From contig CM053328.1 of assembly GCA_028583605.1 (NCBI GenBank), positions 36,290,722-36,354,721 of the forward strand: DNA of 64,000 bases. The letters run 5' to 3'. The translations under genes were made by a program, and so were the position numbers. This document shows, one piece after another, positions 31,260 to 44,519 of the stretch; the first letter of the stretch is position 1; every line of letters begins with the position of its first letter. Source of the DNA: Dastarcus helophoroides (taxonomy: Eukaryota; Arthropoda; Insecta; Coleoptera; Bothrideridae). The notes under the pieces are model-generated. The model worked only from the letters and a program-made list of their open reading frames with translations, had not been told where the DNA came from and ran no database searches.

Positions 31260-34200
31260 AAAAAAAAGTGAAAGTTCTGTATAAAGTTCCAAAATTTCAA
31301 AAAACAATACTTTGAAAAAACCCCAATTTTTCAAAAAAGTGAAAATTTTCAGAAATAAGCCTAATTTTTCAGTTTTCTAAATGCAAAGCCCAGTTTACTA
31401 CAGTGAAAGTCAAAATTTTCGAAAAAAAGTCCACATTTTTGAAAAAAGTCGACATTTTTGAAAAAAGTCGACATTTTTAAAATAATCGCATTCTTTGAAA
31501 AACAGTCCTACTTTTTAAAAAAAAAAGTAAAAACTTCGTGAAATAGGCAAAGGTTTGAACTAAGGTACGACAAAAAGGTTGATATTTTCGAAATTGGTAA
31601 AGGTTTTTAAAGAAACAATATTTCAACATAATGAGATTTTCATAACTATTAAACTTTATTAACGATGAAAACGTAACAACATTTAAAAAATTCGTTAGTT
31701 GCAAATGTCAATAATGAGATTTATTCAAATAATCAAGATAAAAAAAACTCGAAAAAAATCATAATTTAGTGTGCAGGTTTTTAAAAAATTCGAAATTAAA
31801 TCAAAGTATTAAAGAGAAACAAAATTGTAAAAGCGTTGAGATTAAGAAACTAAATTAAAATCTGGAAAATGGAAATTATAAAAAATGGAAAATTAAAAAT
31901 TCAGGAATTTTAAAAATATAAAGTCGAACGATTTTTCAAAAAAAAATCGTCATTTTCAGAAAACCTAAATTTTAAGAAAAAGACGAAATTTGGAAAAAAG
32001 TCGAATTTAAAAAAATGAACCTTTCAAGTGAGTCAATGTTTTCAAAAGTCTAAACTTAAAAAAATTCAAATTTTCAAACAGAATTGAGATGTTTCTAAAA
32101 AATGGAATTTAAAAACGGTCAGATTTGCAAAAAGAGGTGAAAGCTCGAGTCAAAATTAAAAAAAAATTAATAACAAGTAGAGAATCTTGAACCAACATTT
32201 TCAAAAATAACCTCGAAAATGTGAAAGTCAAATATTTAAAAAAAATTAAAATTTGGAGATGTTCAAAATATTTAAAAAATCTCAAACATTATAAAAAATT
32301 CCAAGAATGTTGAAGTTTGAAAAAAAATTTAATAAAGGCAGATGGGATAAGAAAAATCAATATTTTCAAAAAAAGTGAAAATATTTCAGAAATAATTCCA
32401 ATTTTTTAAATAAAATCCCAGTTTACTACATGAAAGTCGAAAATTTTTGAAAAAAAATCGAATTTGTCAAAAAAACAGTGTCTTCATTTCGGACATTTCA
32501 GAAGACGAAGTTTTGAAAAAAAAATGGAATTTTTCAAAAAAAATGAACATTTTCAGATATGAGCCGATTTTTTCATCTTTTAAATAAAAGTCCAGTTTCC
32601 CAAATGAAAGTCGAAATTTTTGACAAAAGTCAAAATGTTTGACAAAAAGTCGAACTTTTCATAAAAAAAGTAAAAACTTCGAAAAACAGACAAAAGTTTA
32701 AGCAAAGATGGAAATGTTCAAAAAAAAAAGTTGATATTTTCGTATCGGTAGAATGTTTCAAGAAAAAACAATATTTGAACATAATAAGATTAATAAATAA
32801 AATAGAATTTCAAAAAAACCAAAAAAGATCAAAATTTTGTGTAAACATTTTCAAAAGATTCGGAAATAAATCAAAATTTTAAAGAGAAGCGAAGTTGTAA
32901 AAGCGTTGAGGTTAAGAAAGTAAATGATTACCTGGAAAAAATGGAAATTAAAAGAAATGGAAAATTAGAAATTCGAAATTTTAAAAATATAAAGTCGAAA
33001 GATTTTTCAAGAAATTCGTCATTTTCGGAAAACCAAAATTTTAAGCTTTAAGGTGAAATTTGGAAAAAAGTTGAATTTAAAAAAACAAACATTTCAAGTG
33101 GGTCAATGTTTTTAAAAGTCGAAATTTCAAAAAAATCAAATTTTCAAACAGAATTGAGATGTTTTTCAAAAGGCGAATTTAAAAACACTTAAATTTGCAA
33201 AAAGAGGTGAAATCTCGACTCAGAATTAAAAAAAAAATGTTAATAACAAGATGGGAATGTTGAAACAACATTTTCAAAAAAACCGTTGAAAATGTGAATT
33301 TCAAAATTTTTTAAAAATTCAAAACTTCGGGATTAGGTCAAAATATTTAAGAAATTTGAAACATTAGAAAGGAAATTTTGAAAAGTGTTAGTTTCCAAAA
33401 AAAAAAAAGTAATAAAGACAGAAATGATAAAAAAATCGAAATATTCATAAAAAATTGAAAATTCTGAAAAAGTTCGAAATTTTCAAAAGTCGACATTTGG
33501 ACAAAAATCGAAATTTTCCAAAAGTGAACCTTTTTAGAAATGAGTTCAATTTTTCAATCTATTAAATAAAAGTCCAGTTTACTACATGAAACTCGAAATT
33601 TTTAACAAAAAGTTAAACATTTTTAAGAAAAAGTTAACATTTTTAACAAAAAGTTGAACTTTTCATAAAAAAGTAGAAACTTCATGAAATAGTCAAAAAT
33701 TTGAGCAAAGATGGAAATGTTCAAACAAAAGTTGATATTTTCGAAATCGGTGGAATTTTTAAAGAAAAAACAATATTTCAACATAATAAGATTTATAAAA
33801 AATCAAAGTTTTGAAAAGAAAAACTCGAAAAAGATCAAGATTTTGTATGAAAGTTTTCTAAAATTCGGAAATACATCAAAATGTTAAAGAGAAGTGAAAT
33901 TATAAAAGAGTTGAGATTAAGAAAGTACATTAAAATCTGGAAAAAATAAAAATTAAAAGAAATGGAAAATTGGAAATTCGAAATTTTAAAAATATAAAAT
34001 CGAAAGATTTTTCAAGAAACTCATCATTTTCAGAAAACGAAAATTTTAAGCTTTAAGGTGAAATTTGGAAAAAAGTTGAATAAAAAAAACAAACATTTTA
34101 AGTGAGTCAAGTTGTCAAAGGTCGAAACTTCAAAAAATTCAAGTTTTCAAACAGAACTCAAATATTTTAGACAAATGGAATCTAAAAACGGTCAGATTTG

Positions 34201-37200
34201 CAAAAAAGGTGAAATTTTGAATCAAAATTTTTTAAAAAATGTCAATAACAAGATGGCAATGTTGAATCAACATTTTCAAAAATAACGTTGAAAATGTGAA
34301 AATTAAAAATTTTTTAAAAATTCAAAACTTCGAGATTAAATCAAAATATTTAAGAAACTTGAAACGTTGGAAAGGAAATTTTGAAAAGTGTTAGTTTTCG
34401 AAAAAAAATGTAATAAAGACAGAAACGATAAAAAAATCGAAATATTCATAAAAAATTGAAAATTCTGAAAAAGTTCGAAATTTCAAAAGTCGACATTTTG
34501 ACAAAAATCGAAATTTTCCAAAAAGTGAACCTTTTTAGAAATGAGACCAATTTTTCAATCTATTAAATAAAAGTCCAGTTTACTACATGAAACTCGAAAT
34601 TTTTAACAAAAAGTTGAACACTTTTAACAAAAAGTTGAACTTTTGATAAAAAAAAGTAGAAACTTCGTGAAATAGTCAAAAGTTTGAGCAAAGGTGGAAA
34701 TTTTCAAACGAAGGTTGATATTTTCGAAATCGGCGGAATTTTTTAAGAAACAAACAATATTTCAACATAATAAGATTTATAAAAAAATCAAAGTTTTGAA
34801 AAGAAAAACTCGAAAAAGATCAAAATGTTTTATAAAAATTTTCTAAAATTTGGAAATACATCAACATCTTAAAGAGAAGTGAAATTATAAAAGAGTTGAG
34901 TTTAAGAAAGTACATTAAATTCAGGAAAAAATAAAAATTAAAACAAATGGAAAATTGGAAATTCGAAATTTTAAAAATAAAAAGTCGTAAGATTTTCAAG
35001 AAATTCGTCATTTTTGGAAAACCAAAGTTTTAAGCTTTAAGGTGAAATTTGGAAAAAAAGTTGCATTTAAAAAAAACAAACATTTCAAGTGAGTTGAGGT
35101 TTTCAAAGGTCGAAACTTCAAAAAATTCAAGTTTTTAAACAGAAGTTTTAGAAAAATAGAATTGAAAAACGGTCAGATTTGCAAAAAAAGGTGAAATTTC
35201 GAGTCAAAATTTAAAAAAAAATGTCAATAACAAGATGGCAATTTTGAACCAACATTTTCAAAAAAAACGTTGAAAAAATTCAAAACTTCGAGATTAAGTT
35301 AAAATATTTAAGAAAATTGAAACATTAGAAAGGAAATTTTGAAAAGTGTTAGTGTCCAAAAAAAATGTAATAAAGACAGAAAGGATAAAAAATCAAAATA
35401 CTCATAAAAAATTGAAAATGCTGAAAAAGTTCGAAAATTTCAAAAGTCGAAATTTTGACAAAAATCGAAATTATTCAAAAGTGAACCTTTTTAGAAATGA
35501 GTTCAATTTTTCAATCTATTAAATAAAAGTCCAGTTTGCTACATGAAACTCAAAATTTTTTACAAAAAGTTAAACATTTTTAAGAAAAACTTAACATTTT
35601 TAACAAAAAGTTGAACTTTTCATAAAAAAAAGTAGAAACTTCGTGAAATAGTCAAAAGTTTGAGCAAAGGTGGAAATGTGCAAACGAAGGTTGATATTTT
35701 CGAAATCGGCGGAATTTTTTAAGAAACAAACAATATTTCAACATAATAAGATTTATAAAAAAATCAAAGTTTTGAAAAGAAAAACTCGAAAAAGATCAAA
35801 ATGTTTTATGAAAATTTTCTAAAATTTGGAAATACATCAAAATCTTAAAGAGAAGTAAAATTATAAAAGAGTTCAGTTTAAGAAAGTACATTAAATTCAG
35901 GAAAAAATAAAAATTAAAACAAATGGAAAATTGGAAATTCGAAATTTTAAAAATAAAAAGTCGTAAGATTTTCAAGAAATTCGTCATTTTTGGAAAACCA
36001 AAGTTTTAAGCTTTAAGGTGAAATTTGGAAAAAAAGTTGCATTTAAAAAAAACAAACATTTCAAGTGAGTTGAGGTTTTCAAAGGTCGAAACTTCAAAAA
36101 ATTCAAGTTTTCAAACAGAACTCAAATATTTTAGACAAATGGAATTTAAAAACGGTCAGATTTGCAAAAAAGGTGAAATTTGGAGTCAAAATTTTAAAAA
36201 TATGTCAATAACAAGATGGGAATTTTGAACCAACATTTTCAAAAATAACGTTGAAAATGTGTCAATTTTTTTTTTAATTCGAAACTTCGGAATTAAATTA
36301 GAATATTAAAGAAATTTGAAACATTAGAAAAGAAATTTTGAAAAGTGTTAGTTTCCAAAAAAAAGAATGTATAGAAAGGATAAAAAAATCCAAATACTCA
36401 TAAAAAATTGAAAATGCTAAAAAAGTTCGAAAATTTCAAAAGTCGAAATTTTGACAAAAATCGAAATTTTTCAAAAGTGAATCTTTTTAGAAATGAGTTC
36501 AATTTTTCAATCTATTAAATAAAAGTCCAGTTTACTACATGAAACTCAAAATTTTTTACAAAAAGTTAAACGTTTTTAAGAAAAACTTAACATTTTTAAC
36601 AAAAAGTTGAACTTTTCATAAAAAAAAGTAGAAACTTCGTGAAATAGTCAAAAGTTTGAGCAAAGGTGGAAATGTGCAAACGAAGGTTGATATTTTCGAA
36701 ATCGGCGGAATTTTTTAAGAAAAAACTATTTCAACGTAATAAGATTTATAAAAAAAATCAAAGTTTTGAAAAGAAAAACTCGAAAAGGATCAAAATTTTG
36801 TATGAAAATTTTCCAAAATTCGGAAATACATCAAAATTTTAAAGAGAAGTGAAATTATAAAAGAGCTGAGATTAAGAAGGTACATTAAAATCTGGAAAAA
36901 ATAAAAATTAAAAGAAATGGAAAATTGGAAATTCGAAATTTTAAAAATATAAAGTCGAAAGATTTTCAAGAAATTCGTCATTTTTGTAAAATCAAAATTT
37001 TAAGCTTTAAGGTGAAATTTGGAAAAAAGTTGAATTAAAAAAAAACAAACATTTTAAGTGAGTCAAGTTTTCAAAGGTCGAAACTTCAAAAAATTCAAGT
37101 TTTCAAACAGAACTCAAATATTTTAGACAAATGGAATTTAAAAACGGTCAGATTTGCAAAAAAGGTGAAATTTTGAATCAAAATTTAAAAAAAAATGTCA

Positions 37201-39488
37201 ATAACAAGATGGCAATGTTGAACCAACATTTTCAAAAATAACGTTGAAAATGTGAAAATTAAAAATTTTAAAAAAATTTAAAACTTCGAGATTAAATCAA
37301 AATATTTAAGAAACTTGAAACGTTAGAAAGGAAATCTTGAAAAGTGTTAGTTTTCGAAAAAAAATGTAATAAAGACAGAAACGATAAAAAAATCGAAATA
37401 TTCATAAAAAATTGAAAATTTTGAAAAAGTTCGAAAATTTCAAAAGTCGACATTTTGACAAAAATCGATATTTTCCAAAAAGTGAACCTTTTTAGAAATG
37501 AGACCAATTTTTCAATCTATTAAATAAAAGTCCAATTTACTACATAAAACTCGAAATTTTTAACAAAAAGTTGAACACTTTTAACAAAAAGTTGAACTTT
37601 TGATAAAAAAAAGTAGAAACTTCGTGAAATAGTCAAAAGTTTGAGCAAAGGTGGAAATGTGCAAACGAAAGTTGATATTTTCGAAATCGGTGGAATTTTT
37701 TAAGAAAAAAACATTTCAACATATAAAGATTCATAAAAAAATCAAAGTTTTGAAAAGAAAAACTCGAAAAGGATCAAAATTTTGTATGAAAATTTTCTTA
37801 ATTTCGGAAATACATCAAAATCTTAAAGAGAAGTGAAATTATAAAAGAGTTGAGATTAAGAAAGTACATTAAAATATGGAAAAAATAAAAATTAAAAGAA
37901 ATGGAAAATTGGAAATTCGAAATTTTAAAAATATAAAGTCGAAAGATTTTCAAGAAATTCGTCATTTTTGTAAAATCAAAATTTTAAGCTTTAAGGTGAA
38001 ATTTGGAAAAAAGTTGAATTAAAAAAAAACAAACATTTTAAGTGAGTCAAGTTTTCAAAGGTCGAAACTTCAAAAAATTCAAGTTTTCAAACAGAACTCA
38101 AATATTTTAGACAAATGGAATTTAAAAACGGTCAGATTTGCAAAAAAGGTGAAATTTGGAGTCAAAATTTTAAAAATATGTCAATAACAAGATGGCAATG
38201 TTGAACCAACATTTTCAAAAATAACGTTGAAAAAATTCAAAACTTCGAGATTAAGTTAAAATATTTAAGAAAATTGAAACATTAGAAAGGAAATTTTGAA
38301 AAGTGTTAGTGTCCAAAAAAAATGTAATAAAGACAGAAAGGATAAAAAATCAAAATACTCATAAAAAATTGAAAATGCTGAAAAAGTTCGAAAATTTCAA
38401 AAGTCGAAATTTTGACAAAAATCGAAATTTTTCAAAAGTGAACCTTTTGTAGAAATGAGTTCAATTTTTCAATCTATTAAATAAAAGTCCAGTTTACTAC
38501 ATGAAACTCAAAATTTTTTACAAAAAGTTAAACGTTTTTAAGAAAAACTTAACATTTTTAACAAAAAGTTGAACTTTTCATAAAAAAAGTAGAAACTTCG
38601 TGAAATAGTCAAAAGTTTGAGCAAAGGTGGAAATGTGCAAACGAAAGTTGATATTTTCGAAATCGGTGGAATTTTTTAAGAAAAAAACATTTCAACATAA
38701 AAAGATTCATAAAAAATCAAAGTTTTGAAAAGAAAAACTCGAAAAGGATCAAAATTTTGTATGAAAATTTTCTTAATTTCGGAAATACATCAAAATCTTA
38801 AAGAGAAGTGAAATTATAAAAGAGTTGAGATTAAGAAAGTACATTAAAATATGGAAAAAATAAAAATTAAAAGAAATGGAAAATTGGAAATTCGTAATTT
38901 TAAAAATATAAAGGCGAAAGATTTTCAAGAAATTCGTTATTTTTGGAAAACCAACATTTTAAGCTTTAAGGTGAAATTTGGAAAAAAGTTGAATTTAAAA
39001 AAAAAACAAACATTTCAAGTGAGTCAAAGGTCGAAGCTTAAAAAAATTCAAGTTTTTAAACAGAACTGAAATGTTTTAGAAAAATAGAAAAACGGTCAGA
39101 TTTGCAAAAAAGGTGAAATTTCGAGTCAAAATTAAAAAAAAATGTCAATAACAAGATGGCAATTTTGAACCAACATTTTCAAAAATAACGTTGAAAATGT
39201 GTATCAATTTTTTTTTTAAATTCAAAACTTCGGAATTAAATTAGAATATTAAAGAAATTTGAAACATTAGAAAGGAAATTTTGAAAAGTGTTAGTTTCCA
39301 AAAAAAAAATGTAATAAAGATAAAAAGGATAAAAAAATCCAAATACTCATAAAAAATTGAAAATGCTGAAAAAGTTCGAAAATTTCATAACTCGAAATTT
39401 TGACAAAAATCGAAATTTTCCAAAAAGTGAACCTTTTCAGAAATGAGACCAATTTTTCAATCTGTTAAATAAAAGTCCAGTTTACTAC
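31260..39488. repeat. Satellite array, 983-bp unit with trimer higher-order repeat
   Basis: The landmark tcaaagttttgaaaagaaaa recurs at 33,803, 34,788, 35,764, 36,758, 37,742 and 38,717 (975-994 bp apart). Older, diverged units precede it from about 31,260. Variants return every third unit. A-type carries cgaaatattcat and gaacacttttaac (34,435 and 37,384). B-type carries caaaatactcat (about 35,390 and 38,343). C-type carries ccaaatactcat (about 36,380 and 39,330). The higher-order period is therefore about 2,950 bp. The array ends sharply at tttactac, 39,488. Repeated 63-codon minus ORFs (34,820, 35,796, 36,790) are not genes. Confidence 0.93.
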
Positions 39489-40962
39489 GGAAATATTATG
39501 AAGGAAGTTTTCAATAACGTTGAAATTTTTGAAAAAGAAAAATTTTAATAAAGACAGAAGGATCAAAAAAGTCCAAATTTCACTAATAGTCGGATTTTTC
39601 ATGATGATCGAACGCTTTAGACGTGGAAAAAGTAAATGTTTTTATTTGAAGTAAGAGGTGTAAAAGAGGCCTAATCGACTAGTTTGTGCTTATAAGTAAA
39701 TGTTTGGAAGTCTGTGCGAAGAGTTTTATCACATTGCAACACGATTCTTCCCAAATGGTTCTTCTAAAAATAGCTCGGACTGAAAGATAATGAACTAAAC
39801 CTTAATTTATTACGCCCCCGAATATGATTTAAAGCGTCTGAGTCCTTTAAAACGCCTGATTTTAATACCTACCGAAATTCGCAGTCTTCATTTTATGGCT
39901 TTCTAGATACCAAGATAATACCATGGGACAGGACAATAAAAGAAACCATTTTTGCTTTTAACCGAATTTATTTTTTATGTTTTCACAAGATGCTATATAT
40001 CACTGGGTATCATGCAAAATGCCCCACAAACCCGATTAACATCCAAAACTAAATCCTCGAGATACCCGAAATTTAAATGTTATCTAAACCGATTCATCTT
40101 AATGAGTATCTTTTTTGCATTTCATATACATAATGCATGAATAAAAACTTCGAGATTTGAACGGTTTTTATGTATCTTGTAATTTAGTACTTTTTAATTC
40201 GCCCCAAGGCGTTAATAACTGTATTAAACAAGGTTGGAAGTGGATCAGGAGCCAGTTGGATTTTTAATCATCGTGAAATGCCCATTAGAAGCTTGAGAAA
40301 TACTGTTAGATACACTTCCGAGAGCGGCTAATCAATGAGAAAAATAAACAGCCATCGTTAATATTCATATTATTCTAAATTTAGATAGACTTAACCGAAT
40401 GCAAATTGGTCCCCATTTACGAGTTATTTTTGTCAAAATAAACAATTTTATTAGATTCGCATTAAAACCATTTAACACGATCTCTTGGTAGTTAAATGGT
40501 ACAAGGCACAAAAGAATCAGTTGATTATCTATATCTTGGATTTGAGAGATAATTTAAAAAACCTTGGATTTTCAGGTTTAGGAATTAAGGTTGTTACAAA
40601 CCTTGAATTTGTAGATTTAGGAATAGGTTGTTGGAAACCTATTCCAAGGTTTTTTTCGTGCACCGCACGAAAGAAAATATGTTCCGAAAAACCTGGAATC
40701 ATTCATGTCCTACTAGCTGTTACCCGCGACTTCATCGTCGAACTTGAAGAAATTACTGCAATTGCAATACAACTGAATGGAAGTTTTAAAATAATTTTTC
40801 ATTTAAATGGAATTTGAACTTAATTTTCAGTTTAAATTTTGATGCAGTAACGTAATATTACTAAAATCGATAATGTAGCACCCTACTTTTAAGGTAATAA
40901 TTCGAGAACCTAAGAAGAGTGGCCGCTGTCAAAAAAAAATAGTGCAGATTCACACTTTCATC
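39489..40962. other. No recognisable gene; possible old repeat pieces
   Basis: Mixed-composition DNA. Around 40,708-40,740 the text tagctgttacccgcgacttc resembles a motif seen in many insect interspersed repeats. A short duplicated phrase (ggtttaggaattaaggttgt and gatttaggaataggttgttg) lies at 40,575-40,635. No exon could be supported. Confidence 0.4.
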
Positions 40963-41131
40963 TAGGGATGCACAACATTTTTAGAACATCGATACTATAT
41001 TCAGTTGATGTATCGAACAGGATATATTGATACGTTTCGATACATCGTTAAATTTATTCGCTATTCGAAGTATCACATAAATTCAATGCCCTTACAGCAG
41101 AAATTCTCAATCAGTGAGGGGCACCTCTCAT
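40963..41131. mobile_element. Solo end of a TAGGGATGCA-type hAT element
   Basis: tagggatgcacaacattttt followed by repeated catcgata and gtatcg words matches the terminus of the nested hAT at 46,261. No partner end is seen, so this is a truncated copy. Confidence 0.55.
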
Positions 41132-43740
41132 CAGGGGCGGCCTTTGGGGGTGGCAAGTAGGGCAACCGCCCGGGGGCTCGCTCTTGTAAGGGGCCTCGCG
41201 CACTCCCACAATAGCACGAATTCTAATGTTCATTTGAATTTCGAGCCTTAACCGCGCATTATAAAACTGGACTCGCTGCTCCCTTGCGTGGTAGTTATCG
41301 CGCTGATATCTGTCTCATTCGTTCCAATGAATGTTCCTTTCCTTCTCTTTCACATTGACGAAATTTCGTACCAGTGCCACAAGTGCTGCCAACTGCAAAG
41401 GGCTAAACAAAATCTGATAGTACTCCATTTTCTTCGTGTTTACGATTCAGGGAATTCCCATGTTTCATTTCAGCTGTCAACTGTCGTCGGATTATGCTTT
41501 TATATTAGAGCAGTCGTCATCATTTCTAAATCCCTGATCCTTTTAAGACATTAATGCACCTTATTTATCATGAATAATAGTTTGTTATCTTTGTGTTTAA
41601 AAAGTGAAGGACAAAACTTGTCCCCTGAAGCCAAGAAGGATTTTTTTGAAGATACCCAAGGACCGGTCCATTCCACCAAAAAAAAATTTTGTGTTTATTA
41701 ATTTTTCTTAGTTTCCAATAAACAATTTTAAAAGTCCAAATATATTTATTTATGACTTTGCATTTCTAGTCAAGCATCATCATTGAAATTCATAAGCGCA
41801 GGCAGGATTTAGTTCAGGGAGGGGCAAGAATCATTTTAAAAATTGATAAAAAAAGAAAACCGGAAAACGTTCCGAGTATATGTATATTTTTCATTTAACT
41901 ACATGAACTGAGTAATCGAATTTTCAGATTAACTTAGAAATTTGGAAATAGAGTCGAACTTTGCGAAAACAGTCAGAAAATTGAATCTAAAATAATAACC
42001 GATCCTTTCGAAAAACTTTAAAAACTATCCAAATTTCGAAGATTTCAAAAAATAACGATTTTAAAAAATACCGTCGAAATGTCGGGAAAAAGGTTGAAAT
42101 CTCTTAAAGAAAAGTGAACATTTTCAAGAGAAATTTTAATTTTGAAAGAGACGAGGGTAAACGAATTTTGGGAAAAAGTTGGAATGTTTAGAAATTCGGC
42201 CTAATTTAGAGAAAACAGACGTATTTCGAAAAAACTGAAATTTAAAGGAAAAGCCAATTTCGAGGAAAAAGTCCAGAAAGTTCCAGAAACTTAAACATGG
42301 CATTTTGAAATTAAAATCAATATTTCGAAAATAAGGCGAAATATAAAGATGAAATTTTTAGTCAAATTTAAAAAAGTTAAAATTTAAAGAAAAGTCAAAT
42401 ATTCAGAAAAATGGCCTTATTTTGATAGAAGAAATGATTTCCAAAAGAAGAGCCCAAAAAGTGGAATTTTGAGAATAAAGTCGAAATTTCTGAAAAGACG
42501 AAATTAAACGAATTTTAAGAGAAATTCAAAATTTTTAGCAAAGTTGAATATCGAATTTTGATAGAAAAATATCGGGAAAAAGGCAAATTTTAAGAAACCT
42601 GTTAAAAGTTCTAAAAAATCAAATTCCAAATGATCAAAATCTTCAGAAAAACCCGATGTTAATAAAGATAAAGGAATTAAAAAAACGGAATCTCTGAAAA
42701 GCAGTCGACATTTCTAGAAAAACTACCAAATGAAGCATCAAAGATCGAAATTCTCCAGAAAAATTCAAACTTAAAAAAAAAGTGCAACTTTGAGAAAAGC
42801 CGTCCGTTTGTGGAAAAAACGAGTATTGAAAAAAAAGTCCAAATTTTAAGAAAGATACGAATTTCCAGGAAAAATATTCAGTTTTCAGGGAACATACAGG
42901 ATGGGATTTCAGGATAATTTTAAATTTGCGAAAAAAGGCGGATTTTGAGAAAATTATCAGTTTCGATTTTTCTAAATTTGTTTTTTTTTGAAATTTCGAT
43001 TTTTTCCCTTGAAAAACAAAAAAAAAATAGAAATTTTGAGAAAAAAGTCAAATTTTAGTAAACACTCGAAATTCTTCAGAGAGAGTCCAATTGTGTCGAA
43101 ATTTTGGAAAAAGGACAAATTTTGAGAAAAATGTAATTTCTAGATTTTTCTCTTGAGCGCTTGAATCAGAGGCAGACATGCGCCCTATTCTGCCCTACCC
43201 TGAGTCAGAAAATGTCCAATATTGAAATAATCGTCGAAATTTTGAGAAACAAGTTGTATTTCCCCATTCCAGGGAAAAGAAATTTTCTCGGAATTTTTGT
43301 CTTTTTACGAAATTTCTAAAAAGTCATTGTAAAAATTTCCAGATGAATATTGTTATCAAAAAATCGATCAAGTTTTAAGCAAAAGGGTAAATCTTGATAA
43401 AAAAAGTCGAAATTTTCAGAAAACCAAATTTTAAAGAGAAGTCGAAGTTTCCGGAAAAAACTGATTTTAAGAACTGATAGAATTTCGAAAAATAAAACGA
43501 TGAATTTTGAGATAAAAATTCGAAATTTCTAGTTAAGTTGGATTCTGATAAAATAAATCGAATTTTAGGAATACATTTGAAATTTCCAAAGAAATTTATG
43601 AAAAAAGACGAATTTCGTGAAATAAGTCGAAATTTCGAGAAAATATCAATAGCTTAAAGAAGCACGACTTTTGTCGAATGGAAATTTTTTAGAGAAAGTC
43701 TCCTCAGTTCAATATAAATTTCGTTAACGACACGAGCTGA
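41132..43740. mobile_element. Non-autonomous hAT element, copy 2, inverted and truncated
   Basis: Starts CAGGGGCGGCCTTTGGGGG, matching the right end of copy 1 in reverse. Homology continues to about 43,740, where the other terminus (about 120 bp) is replaced by a LINE tail. The flank before it (cctctcat) differs from the TTAATAAC of copy 1, so the two copies inserted independently. About 640 bp of copy 1 is absent (junction near 42,205). Confidence 0.88.
41590..41690. repeat. Dispersed hammerhead-type repeat inside hAT copy 2
   Basis: Counterpart of 28,862-28,945: gacaaaacttgtcccctgaa to ccaaggaccggtccattcca. No core. Confidence 0.65.
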
Positions 43741-43744
43741 GGGG

Positions 43745-44215
43745 GGGGAACCTATACTCATGTACGGAAGCGAAACATGGATACTGGAGAGAAAAATGAA
43801 AAATAGAATACAAGCCATAGAAATGAAATACCTAAGAACAGTCAAAGGGATCACACGAAGAGATAAAATAAGGAACACGGACATAAGAGCAGAACTCGAA
43901 ACAAGATCAGTATTAGAATATGTTGAACAAAGGCAATTGGCATGGTGAGGACACTTACAATGAATGGAGGATAGCAGATTAGTAAAAAGAGTATGGGAGG
44001 CAAAGCCAGCCATCAAAAGGGATAGAGGCAGACCAAAAGGAACCTGGGACAACATAATAGGAAAAATACTCAGGAGAAAAAAACATATAACAGAGGCATA
44101 ACAATTAGCACAAGATAGAAAAGAGTGGAAAAAATTCCTGGAAAACGTATAGAGGCAAAGACAATAGCTATTATTATTAATCCCGACACCGAAAGGCAGA
44201 AGGGATCATAATCAA
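43745..44215 (+). mobile_element. 3' end of a LINE, decayed
   Basis: Plus-strand frame with several stops: YGSETWILERKMKNRIQAIE, YLRTVKGITRRDKIRNTDIR, EYVEQRQLAW, then after stops GRPKGTWDNIIGKILRR and QDRKEWKKFLENV. This is the C-terminal end typical of several non-LTR elements (GSETW, EMKYLR, RDKIRN, RQLAW.GH, DR..WK). The tail is tattattattaatcccgaca then a short A-run at about 44,215. It cuts into hAT copy 2. Confidence 0.75.
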
Positions 44216-44519
44216 AAAAAAAAGAAATTTTTGGAAAAGTCAAAGCTTTCAAAAATCGGAATTAAAAAAAACATTTTGAAAAATGCCGATAATTTTAATA
44301 AAAATTTCAAATTTCAAAAAAGAACTTAAATTAAAAAAAAAGGTAAATTGTTAAAAGCAATTCAACATTTTCTGTAGGAAAGCCAAAATTTAGAAAAAAA
44401 TCGAAATTATCAAATAGTTTAAATTTTGGAAAAAGTCATTACATTAAGTTTATCAATAATTTCAAGTGGAACCTGGGGGTATTGCAGTTCCATAGTGCCT
44501 AAGCGCGAGCCGCCACTGA
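44216..44519. mobile_element. A/T-rich DNA ending in a CAGTGGCGGCT-type hAT terminus
   Basis: Patterned A-rich sequence, then ttccatagtgcctaagcgcg and agccgccactg at 44,509-44,519, the reverse of CAGTGGCGGCT. This is the right end of another hAT-like element whose left end is not visible, probably lost to the LINE or to rearrangement. Confidence 0.55.

Noticed and set aside
34820..36981. Three similar 63-codon minus ORFs
   Set aside because: Same position in successive 983-bp satellite units; they reflect repetition only.
26051..43740. One large inverted segmental duplication
   Set aside because: The two arms have different flanking octamers (TTAATAAC against cctctcat), so they are independent insertions of one hAT family.
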